A DNA stretch of 64,000 nt, from the NCBI GenBank assembly GCA_038363925.1, contig JAQQWL010000011.1:558001-622000 (forward strand), in the 5' to 3' direction. The position numbers were made by a program, and so were the translations under genes. Position 1 is the stretch's first letter; every line of letters starts with the position of its first letter. Below the pieces are notes generated by a model, which did not search any database, was not told the origin of the DNA, and saw nothing but the letters and a program-made list of their open reading frames with translations. Below, piece after piece: positions 21,906 through 31,720 of this stretch. The DNA comes from Apiospora phragmitis. Taxonomy: Eukaryota; Ascomycota; Sordariomycetes; Amphisphaeriales; Apiosporaceae.

Positions 21906-22765
21906 TCAACTGTACTCGGCGTCTCCAGTCCAGCCTGTATTGTTGGTCATTAGACCCGGGTAGATCCATCCCCCCGACACACGGAATTTGGTTCTAATCC
22001 ATTCTTTTGGAACAAACCCGGCAGTCTCCCAATCGATGATTCCCACTGAGCGGTCGGCCAGGTTCACAATGATGTTTCCAGGCCCTAGGTCGCAATGATA
22101 GAAATGAAAAACAGTGCAGTCCATGCCCAGGTTTTCACAATTCGAAACAAGGTTCTTGTTGGTGTAGTCAAGAGGAGCGCCCCGCTTGATTAAGTAGTTG
22201 TCGACAAGGTGATGTCCGTCCACGCCGCCGATGTAATCGGCCACCCAGATTTCTAACTCTGTGCAGATCCCTACAACTCGCTCGACGTAGTAAGTCTTGG
22301 TATCCTCGTCCATACTTGGCCATTCCTCACCAAGGGTTCGACCTGGTATCGCCTTCAACAGCATTATGTAGCGATTGCCCCAAAGCGCGTGGAAGAGTAC
22401 GTCCGGGATGATGAAACTCAAGCCGCCTCTGTCGTGGAGTTGTGATAAGGTAACGTGTTCGCGGGTTGCGTGGAGCTCGGAAGGCCCTAAGTCTCGAATC
22501 TTCAAAAAGACATCACCAATTTTCCAGGTGGCTGCAATGCCCCGGCATCGTAGACTTTCTTGATTGGGCTCGTCAGAGACAGTGGTTGCGAGGATGGAAG
22601 CGGGTTAGGTGCATCCGAGAGACTGTAGAATGAGCCTTGCCCATCACCCCAAAAGAGTTGATTTGAATCCAATGGGGCTTGATGAGAGATAATAATTTTA
22701 TCGCTGATGATCCATCCGGCGTTTGTCTCCCTGACTGATTCATTTACTGGGTATCGCGTTCGCAT
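21906..22765 (-). pseudogene. aminoglycoside/choline phosphotransferase-like (APH) protein, frameshifted
   Basis: The ATG at 22765 (MRTRYPVNESVRETNAGW) starts an N-terminal frame ending PIKKVYDAG. The second frame carries GIAATWKIGDVFLKIRDLG, then PDVLFHALWGNRYIMLLKAI, the catalytic motif FYHCDLGPGNIIVN and GIIDWETAGFVPKEWIRTKF. HxDxxxxN and IDWE are the APH active-site signatures, and I recall GxVPxEWxxTK as the usual fungal variant. Total length is about 285 residues, normal for the family. The two frames are joined if one G is restored in the run 22540-22543 (C on the plus strand). No other defect is seen, so an assembly error is quite possible. Fungal APH-like proteins are abundant; substrates are mostly unknown. 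Confidence 0.76.
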
Positions 22766-23184
22766 GTTATTGGCTGTGAGCAGTGGAGATTTGAAGAGCA
22801 AAATTGAAGAGATGGTAAGTAAAATTGGCCAACTTTGAAAGGAGGTAGTGCATACATATATAGCTGATGCTTAACGGCACGTGCCTATTGGAACTATGCA
22901 AGTCCTAGATGGACTTTGGGAAGGATTGAGCTTTCGAGTGATGCAAAAGAAGTGGGATGTATTCAATCTTGCTTGTACTATAATACTGGAATGGTCACAA
23001 CACTCAGAGATTTCACCTGCCACCTCCGCACCCTAACCAAGATCGCAAAACTCTGACAGACCTCCGCACCCTAACTAGGCGTAGTTTGTTGCTCGTTGCA
23101 AGATCTTACTACGCATTAGCCCAGTGGCCGAGTATTGACTCCACGAGAATCTATTAGCGATGGACTACATACAGGACAGATCCA
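22766..23184. other. intergenic; 16-bp direct repeat
   Basis: The block acctccgcaccctaac occurs twice (about 23019 and 23061). Otherwise nothing; probably the APH promoter. Confidence 0.6.
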
Positions 23185-23325
23185 CTAAGCAGTGGTAGGG
23201 AGTGACGCGCCGCATGTCGCACCTTTCACTTTGCCCTCGCAGGTTGTTTTCCCAGTAATGTTGTTATACCCACATTTGGGACAATCAACAGCGTCGACAA
23301 GTTGTTCAGGGGTGTTAGCTGCCAT
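23185..23325 (-). CDS. 46-aa putative zinc-ribbon microprotein
   Basis: ATG at 23325 (in ccATGg context) to TAG at 23185: MAANTPEQLVDAVDCPKCGY, then N-rich residues, TGKTTCEGKVKGATCGASLP. Four cysteines (residues 15, 18, 28 and 37) are arranged CPKCG...C...CG, like a small zinc ribbon or treble-clef knuckle. Charged and non-hydrophobic, with no signal peptide, so probably intracellular. An AT-rich, TATA-like element lies about 150 bp upstream (near 23475 on the minus strand). I do not recognise a family. The ORF is short enough to arise by chance, but the spacing of Cys and Gly is unusually ordered. Confidence 0.5.
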   Translation of the reverse strand: MAANTPEQLVDAVDCPKCGYNNITGKTTCEGKVKGATCGASLPTTA

Positions 23326-23692
23326 GGCTAGCGGCTTAGTTCGCGTGGTTGATGAGCAAGTGGGGAGATCTTAGCGGGGTATGAGTGAAAAGGTTGTACC
23401 TATAGAACTCTCAAATTATGCTGAACGATGCTTCGAAGGATGATATAAAGACAGAAAGATGAAAGCGACCCCTTTTTATATTTACCGTACGGTTGAGAGG
23501 TTAACACACCATCTTAGTCGATGTATTCCCTTAAGCAAGACTAGCAAATTCACAGCGAAGAGCTGCATGATACAGGTCCGAACAAATTTCTGCACAAAAC
23601 GTCAAGTAATTCGACTTTGAGCCCAGTGGACAGAGGAGGTCAGGCATTGGGAATTGGACATGCCTACCATACTTACCCCATAGGTCGGCAAT
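23326..23692. other. intergenic
   Basis: Probable promoter of the micro zinc-ribbon ORF; nothing else seen. Confidence 0.4.
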
Positions 23693-23870
23693 GGAACCCG
23701 CGAACCGTACACCCGTACACCCGTACACCCGCGAACTCACGAACCCGCGAACCCGCGAACCCACGAACCCACGAACTCACGAACCCACGAACCCACGAAC
23801 TCCCGAACCCACGGACCCATGAACCCACGAACTCCCGAACCCACGGACCCGCGAGCCTACGAACCCATTA
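23693..23870 (+). repeat. 8-bp minisatellite (acgaaccc type)
   Basis: About twenty units of cgaaccca/cgaacccg with variants (gtacaccc, cgaactcc, cggaccca). Period is 8 nt throughout, with an occasional 9-nt step. On the opposite strand the unit reads gggttcgt, one base from the gggttctt unit at 30415-30570. Confidence 0.9.
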
Positions 23871-24288
23871 ATCCTCTCAGGTATTACCGCTACCCTGATG
23901 ACGTAGGAATTGGGCTCGTTTTCGGCCGGTCTTGAACTCAAATGCGTCGGTAGCGACGAGTACAGTAAAATCCAGGTTCAGCGTCCGCTCGTTTAATGTT
24001 AAAAATAAGAAACTGAAGTACTGTGGGGCGCCTGCACTCGTGCGTAAGCGATGTGGAAGAAGTACCGTTCATCGCCAAGCCAGACTTTCGTAGGGCTGCA
24101 TATTCAGCGCTGACATGTATCGCTACCGCTAAGCCCTGCACTTCAGCTGCCTTGGAGCCAACAGTGGCTCAACAGATTGCACTCTGGATAGAATGGCAGC
24201 TTTGAACTGGCTGACTTCAGAGTCATTTTATGCTGACAGTATCCAGGACTCAAGAGATCCTCATCGCAAATACATCGACTTCAAACTC
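23871..24288. other. no supported gene
   Basis: Nothing recognised; lies between the minisatellite and a transposase fragment. Confidence 0.4.
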
Positions 24289-24564
24289 TTAACTAATAAA
24301 ATCCATCATCTCACGCCGTTCCATGTCAGACTCTTTCGCAATCTGATGGCAAAGTGATATCTCCATAGTGGAAGTGATCTTAGGGTTGGGGCCAGGGCGG
24401 TTCGCAGGCGCCGTCGTCGTTCCGTATCGTGCGTGCGTCGATCGGGCTCGGCGGACGGCGCGTTCGCTGCAAGGGATAGCTTCGGAAATCTCGTTATTCG
24501 CTGATCCTCGAGTAATCATGGAGAGCATCTGTTCGTGCCGAGACTTCGACAATCGGGGGTCCAT
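24289..24564 (-). mobile_element. Tc1/mariner-type transposase N-terminal fragment
   Basis: From ATG 24564 the minus frame reads MDPRLSKSRHEQMLSMITRG, SANNEISEAIPCSERAVRRA and RPGPNPKITSTMEISLCHQI. This is a helix-turn-helix followed by the linker (R/G)PGxxPKIT that precedes the second HTH in fungal Tc1/mariner-like transposases. It stops at 24289 after about 91 residues, long before any DDE catalytic domain. No terminal inverted repeats were found around it. Dead fragment. Confidence 0.65.
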
Positions 24565-25583
24565 ATTGATAGTCTTGTTCGGGGGTTTGTCGGGAAACGA
24601 AATGGGAAGGGTTGCAGGTTGGAAATGGCGAGACAAGAGCGCCGCAGTTAGGCCATTAGTCTAAGTCACAGTGTCTGTGGAGCTTTGGTTTCCTCTAGTT
24701 CACTTCCCTTTTAGTGCAATAAGGCCTAGCTTTTAGTGGCTAACCCGCTAGACCATGGAGCCCCATCTCTAAATGCCTAGACATGGACAATGCTTGCCAC
24801 TACTTTGATCGTTTGATCGGACCAAACTCTGTTTTGACGACGTTCTCCATATTGAACCACGCAATGTCGAAAGAGATTCTCGTCCAGCTTGATACCAGTC
24901 AGTAACCAAAATGAGGGTCTACTCGATTACCACACCCTACATTCGCTCCTTCGCAGCCGGTCGCAGCATCTAGCATGCAATAATGCTGATTGGACGGCGG
25001 AGCTCGCAAAGTCGCGCGGGGTCGCCTTGGTAGCAATGTTGGCCGCACCAGGCTGGCGCCTACAGTATCTGACCATCTCGAGGGACTCAAATACCTGATC
25101 TGTCACAGTTGGAGCAATTCGGGAGGCAGTTCTGCAGGTAATGACTGTATTGTGGAAAACCCGAAAATTGTAATGAAGGAAGAGGAAATTCAGCCTTGCT
25201 TCGACCGATATGCTATCTGAATAGGTAGGCTGGGGTCGGCGCCGCAGCACGATCGTTTCGTTCCCTTAATAAAGAACTCCGAAATACCGAAAAAATCAAT
25301 CAAGATATGTTCCTGACATCCCAATACAGACTGATATCGTACCAACATGAACCAGATGAATACGCGCAACAATCCTAGCCCATCGCTGTGGGTCCTCTCG
25401 TTACTTCGTTAAAGGCGCTCCTGATTGCTCAGCGTCAGCTTCCTCGCGTCCTCATCCGCCTTGCAGTGCTTCCGACCGAGTGATATTGGCCCTTCCAGGC
25501 ATTTAGGGATCATTCCACCGGTAGTCGAAGGCCTCGGTCATCTCGCTTATGAAGAGATAGAGTAGATTGACTCATCGATTCGC
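24565..25583. other. no supported gene
   Basis: About 1 kb. Conflicting ORFs at 24889-25250 have no motif. Near 24740 the minus strand shows a tRNA A-box-like string (tggtctagcgggttag) without a matching B box. Confidence 0.4.
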
Positions 25584-26105
25584 TCAGCATGATATGCGGC
25601 TGAACCCCAGGGGTAAAACAACGCCCCTTAATAAGAAGCATTGCCCGGCTCTGTTTTCGACCTCAATAACGGGAAGGTTGGCGGATGCAGCGTTCGCACA
25701 GACAAACACCCGTCGAACCTCTGGATGCGCTGCTAGATCTGCGAAGGTTATTGGCTGGATTGATGCTTCTATGGTATCAACCTCGCCAATAATAGGCTTA
25801 TAGCAGCCCCAGGTTATAGCCTGCGATGTTTGTTGACTGGCACCAACAAGGACTCCTCCAACAGCCCATCCCACTGGATTCCAGAAATTGGCAACAGTCA
25901 TTCCCGTCAAAGCAGTCACACCAGCTTCAGCAGCAACAGCTACAGAAAATAGAGCCTCGGAAGCAGCAATGGCGCCAGCGCCTTCAAGAGCTGCTGCTGC
26001 TGCCAAAGCGCCTTCCGAAATGACAGCACCAGCGACAGCACCAGCTTGAGGAGCCGCGGCCCCAGCAACTACTGCGGTGCCACCGGTACCAATTATTACG
26101 ACCAT
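25584..26105 (-). CDS. Gly/Ala-rich, probably membrane-inserting protein of unknown function
   Basis: An intact 173-codon frame from ATG 26105. Residues 1-90 are almost entirely Ala, Gly, Val and Ile (VVAGAAAPQAGAVAGAVISE, later FSVAVAAEAGVTALTGMTVA), with NPVGWAVGGVLVGA closing the hydrophobic part. The C-terminal half is polar and ordered (QTSQAITWGCYKPIIGEVDT, PITFADLAAHPEVRRVFVCA). I recall fungal proteins with the same plan (glycine-zipper-like N-terminus, a (T/S)WxCYKP-type motif, then a DLxxHPxVRRV motif), but no name. The first half could form packed membrane helices. It sits near a TPR relic of NLR type, but no linkage is shown. Confidence 0.62.
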   Translation of the reverse strand: MVVIIGTGGTAVVAGAAAPQAGAVAGAVISEGALAAAAALEGAGAIAASEALFSVAVAAEAGVTALTGMTVANFWNPVGWAVGGVLVGASQQTSQAITWGCYKPIIGEVDTIEASIQPITFADLAAHPEVRRVFVCANAASANLPVIEVENRAGQCFLLRGVVLPLGFSRISC

Positions 26106-26884
26106 GATGATCGCTTGTTTCGCAGAGCGTGCTTTGAGATGGGATAGAGGGTAGTTTCGAGAGCGTGCTTTGAATTGCGGGGTAGGATGAGAGAAGTGAT
26201 TCAGAAGCCAACCGGTTCAAAATTGTGGCAAAGCTAAAAGCCAGTTTAACTAGGCTAGGTCACGGGATATACCAGCACGAATCAGATGCGTACAGCTACA
26301 GCCGTGATTCGGTACCCTGACCATTGGGCCGCAACCGATACAGGCCTAAAGGCAAGTATGGTGTTGCCTTAAACAGATTGCATACTGTATTGGCTAAGGC
26401 GGCAACAGATAGTCACGCCATCTGTGACAAAGGCTCAGTGAGGGCTTGATAGTGTTCAACTAATAATTGACTATGGCACTTATGAGGGCTTTGCCCTGTC
26501 TCACTTAAAGTGAGGTCAAGTGTGAGGTTTATGTACACACTGTTTAGGTCTTTCGAGGGATCCTGTTTTCCCATTATTGACCTCAAGCGCGGTTGCCTTT
26601 GGAATGTGATCCTTCCGTTGGGCCGGTATGCATGCCAGTTGGTTCTGCATATAACACTATCTCCCAACAAACGATCTGTACTAACCACCCCCGTGGAACC
26701 AAGGATCGCCATCAGGAGAAAGCACACTTCCGTAATTGGTATAGTGGCATACACCTGTTAGAAGTCAGAGTGGATCTTCTCTGTCGAGCTGAATGTTGTC
26801 TCGATAGCGACAGACGGTTCAAAGAAGTTATACAATATCTTACGAAGCCTGCGGGCGGTGGAGAAATAGTCTGCCTCAAACAGC
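26106..26884. other. no supported gene
   Basis: A minus ORF at 26413-26712 (MAILGSTGVVSTDRLLGD...) is open for 99 codons but unrecognised. The 3' part may be eroded upstream sequence of the TPR relic. Confidence 0.35.
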
Positions 26885-27205
26885 AACCGAATCGCATCAG
26901 AAGACGCGCTCGCAAGCGCATACCTCAACGACAGGCGGATCCCCGAGGAGATCGAGACATTCGAGTATGTGTTCGAGGTGTGGAAGACGGCGCTGAACGA
27001 GAAGGATCACAATCGACTCGCGTCAGAACACAACCTCGCATGAGCATACCTCGACGGTAGCAAAGATCAGAAGGCCGTCAACCTTCTTGAATATGTCGTC
27101 GCAGTGAAAAGTCGACTATTCGATGAAGACGATCCCGACCGATACGTATCGCTGGAACTACTGGAAGATGCATATGATCGATTAGAAACTGACTGGGAGC
27201 CTTAG
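26885..27205 (+). pseudogene. TPR array relic (NLR/kinesin-light-chain type)
   Basis: One frame reads NRIASEDALASAYLNDRRIP, EEIETFEYVFEVWKTALNEK, HNRLASEHNLA, then TGA, then AYLDGSKDQKAVNLLEYVVA and LFDEDDPDRYVSLELLEDAY, ending in TAG. The ~42-residue period with RLASEHxLAxAYL and AVxLLEYVVAV is that of the TPR_12-type repeats found at the C-terminus of fungal NB-ARC/NACHT STAND proteins. The TGA at 27041 sits where CGA (Arg, NLARAYL) is expected, a typical RIP change. No NB-ARC motif is visible upstream. About two and a half repeats remain. Confidence 0.7.
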
Positions 27206-27917
27206 AGTGATGTTTTGGAACAGGATACACCTTCCGTACAATATGCAATGAAGCACCTTAACAGGCCTGAAGTATTCAAATAATCGTCGATGCACTGTAG
27301 CTGAACATGGTCGTCTAGTTATAGCCGTTGTTGGAATCTTTAAGTCATCTTGGTAATTACCTGGTTGTAGCGGTACATGTAAGCACCAGAAATGCATCGT
27401 TCTAGCTGTTTTGCGGGACGCTGACAGGTACCCATGACTCACTAGGATTTACGGTACAGGAAGCCCCACAGTACTTTAGACAGATATTTTTCACATATTC
27501 ATCGCGGACGCTGAACCTGGATTTTACTGTACGATAACATTTTTTTTATCCCACGAAATGTATTGGGATAAGATATGCCAACCGTCTTGGGACCCGGCTC
27601 ATTAACTGGATTGGGGGGTTTTGTAGAGCTTTTCGTAGACATGCCCTAATAGGATATATGCAATAGTTGTAATAATAGTCGAAATATAAGCATACCTACA
27701 TGTGTTCCTTATTTTTCATATCGGAAATACATACGTAGCTAGAAAACTACGTGTACAATCAATTTTTGGCTGATTGCAAGTGCGGGCGTAGCTGGCCGAA
27801 AGAGGCTAGTGGTTGGTTAACTCGTCATCGCTTACCCCTCCAGCAACGAGGGGGGGGAAAGAGAGGGAGGGGTCAGACTTGACTTTCGTGTGGCAGCGGA
27901 AGACCGTCAACATCACC
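27206..27917. other. AT-rich intergenic
   Basis: No gene seen; includes an 8-T run near 27539. Probably the promoter of the next gene at its right end. Confidence 0.45.
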
Positions 27918-28749
27918 ATGGCTCAAACGACTACGCCGCCAGCAGAGCACGCGACAGAGCCCATACAGTCCTTCTCCGCGAACGATGCGAAGGCGTCCAT
28001 TAAAATAACTGGCGCTTTCTTCAGAGAAGATGCCTCGGTGGGGTGTGCGGTCGACCAGTTCGTCAACTTAAAAAAATTACCTCTCCGGAAGCCTGATGGG
28101 TTGGAATTCTGCGCGCAGAACAGTTTTTATAATAAGGTGAATGGACCTTTTCCTCCTGTCTCTACCAGTCCCTAATATCACCTAGGACATACGAGATGTT
28201 ATCGAGTCAAGCATCGATCGGCCTTACTGGGGCGGAGCCAAACTATATAAAAGCGAGATTCTTCCCCTCCGACGTGTCGTACTTCTTTGCCGAGGGACCC
28301 AAAATGCGAACCGTTTACATTCTATTATTCTCCCCGAATACACGATTTCTTCTATTCGAGGGCACACACAGCAAAAAGCTACCTGAGAAAGTAATGTCGA
28401 AATTCGGTATACTAACATCTCCCCATGATGAGTTGGGCGCGCAGGGCATATTGCCTGTCCCGTATGATGTGCCAACGGGAGGATTGTAAGATCTATGCCA
28501 CGATTTGCATTAGAGTCCGAAACTTACACATGTGACAGTGCACTCATAGATGGTCGCGTTGGCTGGACTATTCTTGAAGGACAAGCAATGGCTATTGGAT
28601 ATGCGTCCGAAGAAGAGATCAAACACTGGGGAACGTTCGAACTCGGCGACACACCTTCTCTCAGGGAAAAAGTTGCCGAGCTGTATCGCAATGGGATCAG
28701 GACAAAGACCATTTTCGTCAAGCCTCAGAGCACCGTCTTTAATACGTAA
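27918..28749 (+). pseudogene. unrecognised spliced gene with two in-frame TGA codons
   Basis: ATG 27918 in good context (caccATGg). Exon 1 (27918 to about 28135) reads MAQTTTPPAEHATEPIQSFS, then ASIKITGAFFREDASVGCAV. A typical intron follows (gtgaat...ctaat...cctag, ending 28185). Exon 2 reads DVIESSIDRPYWGGAKLYKS, then RRVVLLCRGTQNANRLHSII, and meets TGA. A second intron with a perfect tactaac branch site lies at about 28391-28440. Exon 3 then reads CANGRIVRSMPRFALESETY after another TGA, with IGYASEEEIKHWGTFELGD and GIRTKTIFVKPQS to the stop at 28749. Both TGAs fit CGA changed by RIP. Total about 245 residues; no family recognised. The good splice signals argue that this was a real gene until recently. 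Confidence 0.5.
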
Positions 28750-28799
28750 TACGATCTGCGAAGAGCGCTTGGGCCCAATACACATAGGAAAAACAGGAG

Positions 28800-29820
28800 T
28801 TACACATGTGTGAAGTCCCAGTCCAAGATTCCATCGATTGGATTTAGAACCATAGCTGAACCACGCAGAAATCCATCATCAAAATCTGCCATCGTATTGT
28901 GAATATTTGGTGTCCCATGTATAGGTTGGTACGACCCAAGCTGTGGTAAGAACCCCGTATCTAGGCTGGGCCCAGTAATGAGACCTGTCTCACTCGAAGG
29001 GAATGGAGCATTGAGTGTTGCTGCGTAAGAGTCCAATGTGGCTGGGTACCGTCAGTAGTCTCATCAAGCGAACATATATACCAGTATCTACCTGATCCGT
29101 AAGTCTCGCTCCCGGCGTCGCGCAGGCCAGTAGCATCCAAAGTAGAAGTCGCACTGACGGCCTTCTGATGACTTGTACGCCTGAAGCGTTCTGTTTTGGC
29201 GTATAAGAGCTTGGTTACTTTGTCGTTTATACGTCTCTTCTGTTGGATTGCTTCCACTCTCTTCGTTTCGGAGAGTTGGTCTGCCATCCGCGTTATGCAA
29301 TTTGCATGGTTCTTGTTGAAGTTTGAAGCCCATTGCATGGGCTTCTGGCAGCAGATGCATTTCGTGTCCTTGCTCGAAATTTGTGCACAAGGAACATCTG
29401 CGATCGTGTTAGCACAGTGCTTGCATTTTGGCAAAATTTGGCATCTTACGACCGGCGTAGTGTCGTCGACGAGCTTTTTCATCGACATTTCGCTTACCAC
29501 AATCAGGGCAGCAGAGGTTTGGGTCAGAATGCGCTTGAAGATTATCGACGACGCGTCGTTCGTCGTCTTCTCCATGGGAAATATTTGGACAAAGCGACGA
29601 ATCCCGGGTCGCAATAGAGCTCGCTTGAAATTCACTGCTTATCAGGGCTGCTATGCGAGCCGATAAAACAGTTAGCAAGGTACTTCACGAAACCGGGAAT
29701 CAAAATACCAACTTGGTTGTTTGAGATGGTTTTGTTCGCATGATCTATCTGGGCCAAACTGTCCGTGATGACCTTTTCTGCTTTTTTTATATTAGCTAGG
29801 CAGGATTGTATAGCTTGCAT
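28800..29820 (-). CDS. zinc-finger protein, putative transcription factor
   Basis: Three certain exons: 29450 upward (5' limit uncertain), 29397-29092 and 29020-28800. The introns are 29449-29398 (GTAAGA...GCTAAC...GCAG, 52 nt) and 29091-29021 (GTAGAT...CGCAG, 71 nt). Exon 1 ends PNLCCPDCGKRNVDEKARRR HYAGH (split over the intron), a CxxCx12HxxxxH-like finger. Exon 2 has TKCICCQKPMQWASNFNKNH and a basic region (KRRINDKVTKLLYAKTERFR). Exon 3 is acidic and Pro/Asn-rich, ending MADFDDGFLRGSAM and GILDWDFTHV, like an activation tail. A start exon is not settled: the upstream frame has MQAIQSCLANIKKAEKVITD from 29820, which can join in phase only through a weak GTTTCG donor. Probably nuclear. Confidence 0.6.
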
Positions 29821-30001
29821 CTTACACAAATAGGACTCATGGGGTATTTCAGCTGTTATGGTGGTGATGCACGGAAGAAGTGCCAACAATGTGATCAAAG
29901 CAAGCAAGCCGGGTTATGACGGCGCACTTATCACGTGATTTAGGCTTCAATACGATACAACCTCGGGAAAATGCTGTTCAACCGGTATCATGAAGTAGAA
30001 A

Positions 30002-30009
30002 TATAAACC
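30002..30009 (+). promoter_or_regulatory. TATA-like box
   Basis: The motif tataaacc lies about 115 bp upstream of the ATG at 30120; pyrimidine-rich tracts follow, as at fungal transcription starts. Confidence 0.35.
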
Positions 30010-30119
30010 CATCGTCTAGTATTTCGCTATCCTGATTTTCTACTCAACCGATCTACCAATAATTATACACAGTCAACGATAAATTTTTGACTCGATTTTA
30101 AAAACTTACTTGCCTCACA

Positions 30120-30200
30120 ATGAGTGATGGTTGTGCTGCGTGTGGTGGCAATCCCAAGGGTGTCGCATGCGGCGCTTGCGGAGCTGAGCCCAAATCTTGA
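30120..30200 (+). CDS. 26-aa Cys/Gly-rich microprotein (putative)
   Basis: The ORF reads MSDGCAACGGNPKGVACGAC then GAEPKS. Four cysteines in two CxxCG knuckles (CAACGG, CGACGAE) suggest a minimal zinc-binding unit. A TATA-like box precedes it, and a canonical intron (gtacgt...gctaat...gcag, about 30211-30260) follows the stop. That suggests a transcribed gene whose reading frame may once have continued. An alternative is that TGA at 30198 is a RIP change and the exon ran on into the intron donor. No family recognised. Confidence 0.4.
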   Translation: MSDGCAACGGNPKGVACGACGAEPKS

Positions 30201-30414
30201 ATTCAAGAAAGTACGTATCGCGAAAGGAGGGAAATCCATCATTGCTAATACTCATGCAGACCTTTTGTTCCAACTGAAACCGCACCCGTCACGCATTTGT
30301 CTATCGACGTCTACGCCTTTACTTTCGAATTTTGCGGTCGGAGGGGAAAGATGATTGCAGTTGCTGTAGCTGGATGGAATCGGCTACCGATCTATGAGTC
30401 CGCTTGAGACTTCC

Positions 30415-30570
30415 CTGGGTGCCTGGGTGTCTAGGTGCCGGGGTTCTTGGGTTCTTGGGTTCTTGGGTTCTTGGGTTCTTGGGTTCTTGGGTTTGGGTTC
30501 TTGGGTTCTTGGGTTCTTGGGTTCTTGGGTTCTTGGGTTCTTGGGTATTGGGATACTTGGGTACTTGGAG
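30415..30570 (+). repeat. 8-bp minisatellite (gggttctt type)
   Basis: About fifteen nearly perfect units of gggttctt (30441-30545), flanked by decayed units (gggtgcct, gggtgtct, gggtattg, gggatact). Very homogeneous compared with the related array at 23693-23870, and in the opposite orientation. Confidence 0.92.
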
Positions 30571-31720
30571 AAAGCCGGGGTGGTCAGAATTGCAGGGGCG
30601 TTATGGAGCTGTATCAGTACCTTATCCCCGCTCCTGCACCAAAAGCAGCCCTTATCTTCGTGCCAGCTGCTCCCAATCACTTATGGTAGAATGCACGCTT
30701 ATTGATTGGTTGAAAATGTGTCTACTCCTGAGGCCGGGTATCCCCTTGACTGCGAATTACGGTCTGTAATGTGGTGTGGAGCCGCCGTCGGCATCAATTA
30801 GATCTTCGGATGGTGAGAGTTTACGCTAGTTTTCGTAGCGTGGAACATGTCTTTTGCACTGGTCACAGCAGAAACAGAAGTATTCTGTTTTCTCCACATT
30901 ACAGACTGTACTTCGCAGTCAAGGTGATAGGATCCCCCTATCTTTCGTCAATACAGTCCTCCGCCCACATCATCGGCTTACGTGCCGATTGGAAGCAAAC
31001 GAGATTTCTCTCGAAATTGGTAAGAAGCACGAATGGGAATGGGATTGCCGATAAACTCGCGTATATCGATACAGCTTATGCAAACTCTTCCAATAGATAA
31101 TAGAGCGATGCTTATTATTTCCTTCTAATAGATGGAATTTCTTACATAGCCCTCTACTCTTTAAACAGGTCCAAATTACTGCTGGGGTCTTAAGTGAAAG
31201 GCAGCAAATCCAACCTGCCACTCATCCGCTAATGAAACGTTTCGGGAATGCATGCTCATGGCAAAGCCGTGACAGAAGGTCGAACATCAGATTACAATAA
31301 TTTGAACATATTACCTACTCAGAATATGAAGACGTCGGTGGTAATACCAGAACATCCCAGTATTTACAAACTGTACCGGTACATGGCAATACCAGCCCCA
31401 AGAAGTCAGTCTCTTAAAACGGTTCGGAAAGACCTGCATGCAAGCCATGCAATCCATGCAATCCAACCTGGTCCGGGACTGTACCTCTAACGTACCGCGG
31501 CTTAGATGAGGTAGAGGTTTGCAAGCTGGATTGGCATCGATCTCAGTCCCATCATGTCCGACGCGAAGTATAAGAACGCGGCTCCATGAGCCATAGTACA
31601 CGCCCTTCTCCTTCATCAGTCCGACGACACCTTTTGAGAACACTTCACTTCCTCCTTCTGCGTCCTACGGCGAACACACAACTCTCAACACTTCACTTGC
31701 TTAGGCTACACTTTGATATC
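30571..31720. other. no supported gene
   Basis: About 1.1 kb. Short ORFs at 30771-31100 and 31248-31490 have no motif. A repeated catgcaatc at about 31446-31458 is minor. The right end is the promoter of the AAA ATPase gene. Confidence 0.4.

Noticed and set aside
24700..24770. tRNA-like A box (tggtctagcgggttag, minus strand), possible tRNA or SINE
   Set aside because: No B box (ggttcgaatcc-like) at the right distance and no acceptor stem could be drawn.
23693..30570. CRISPR array or telomere for the short-period repeats
   Set aside because: Units are 8 nt with no spacers, and the unit is not the usual fungal TTAGGG. They are minisatellites; the genome is eukaryotic.
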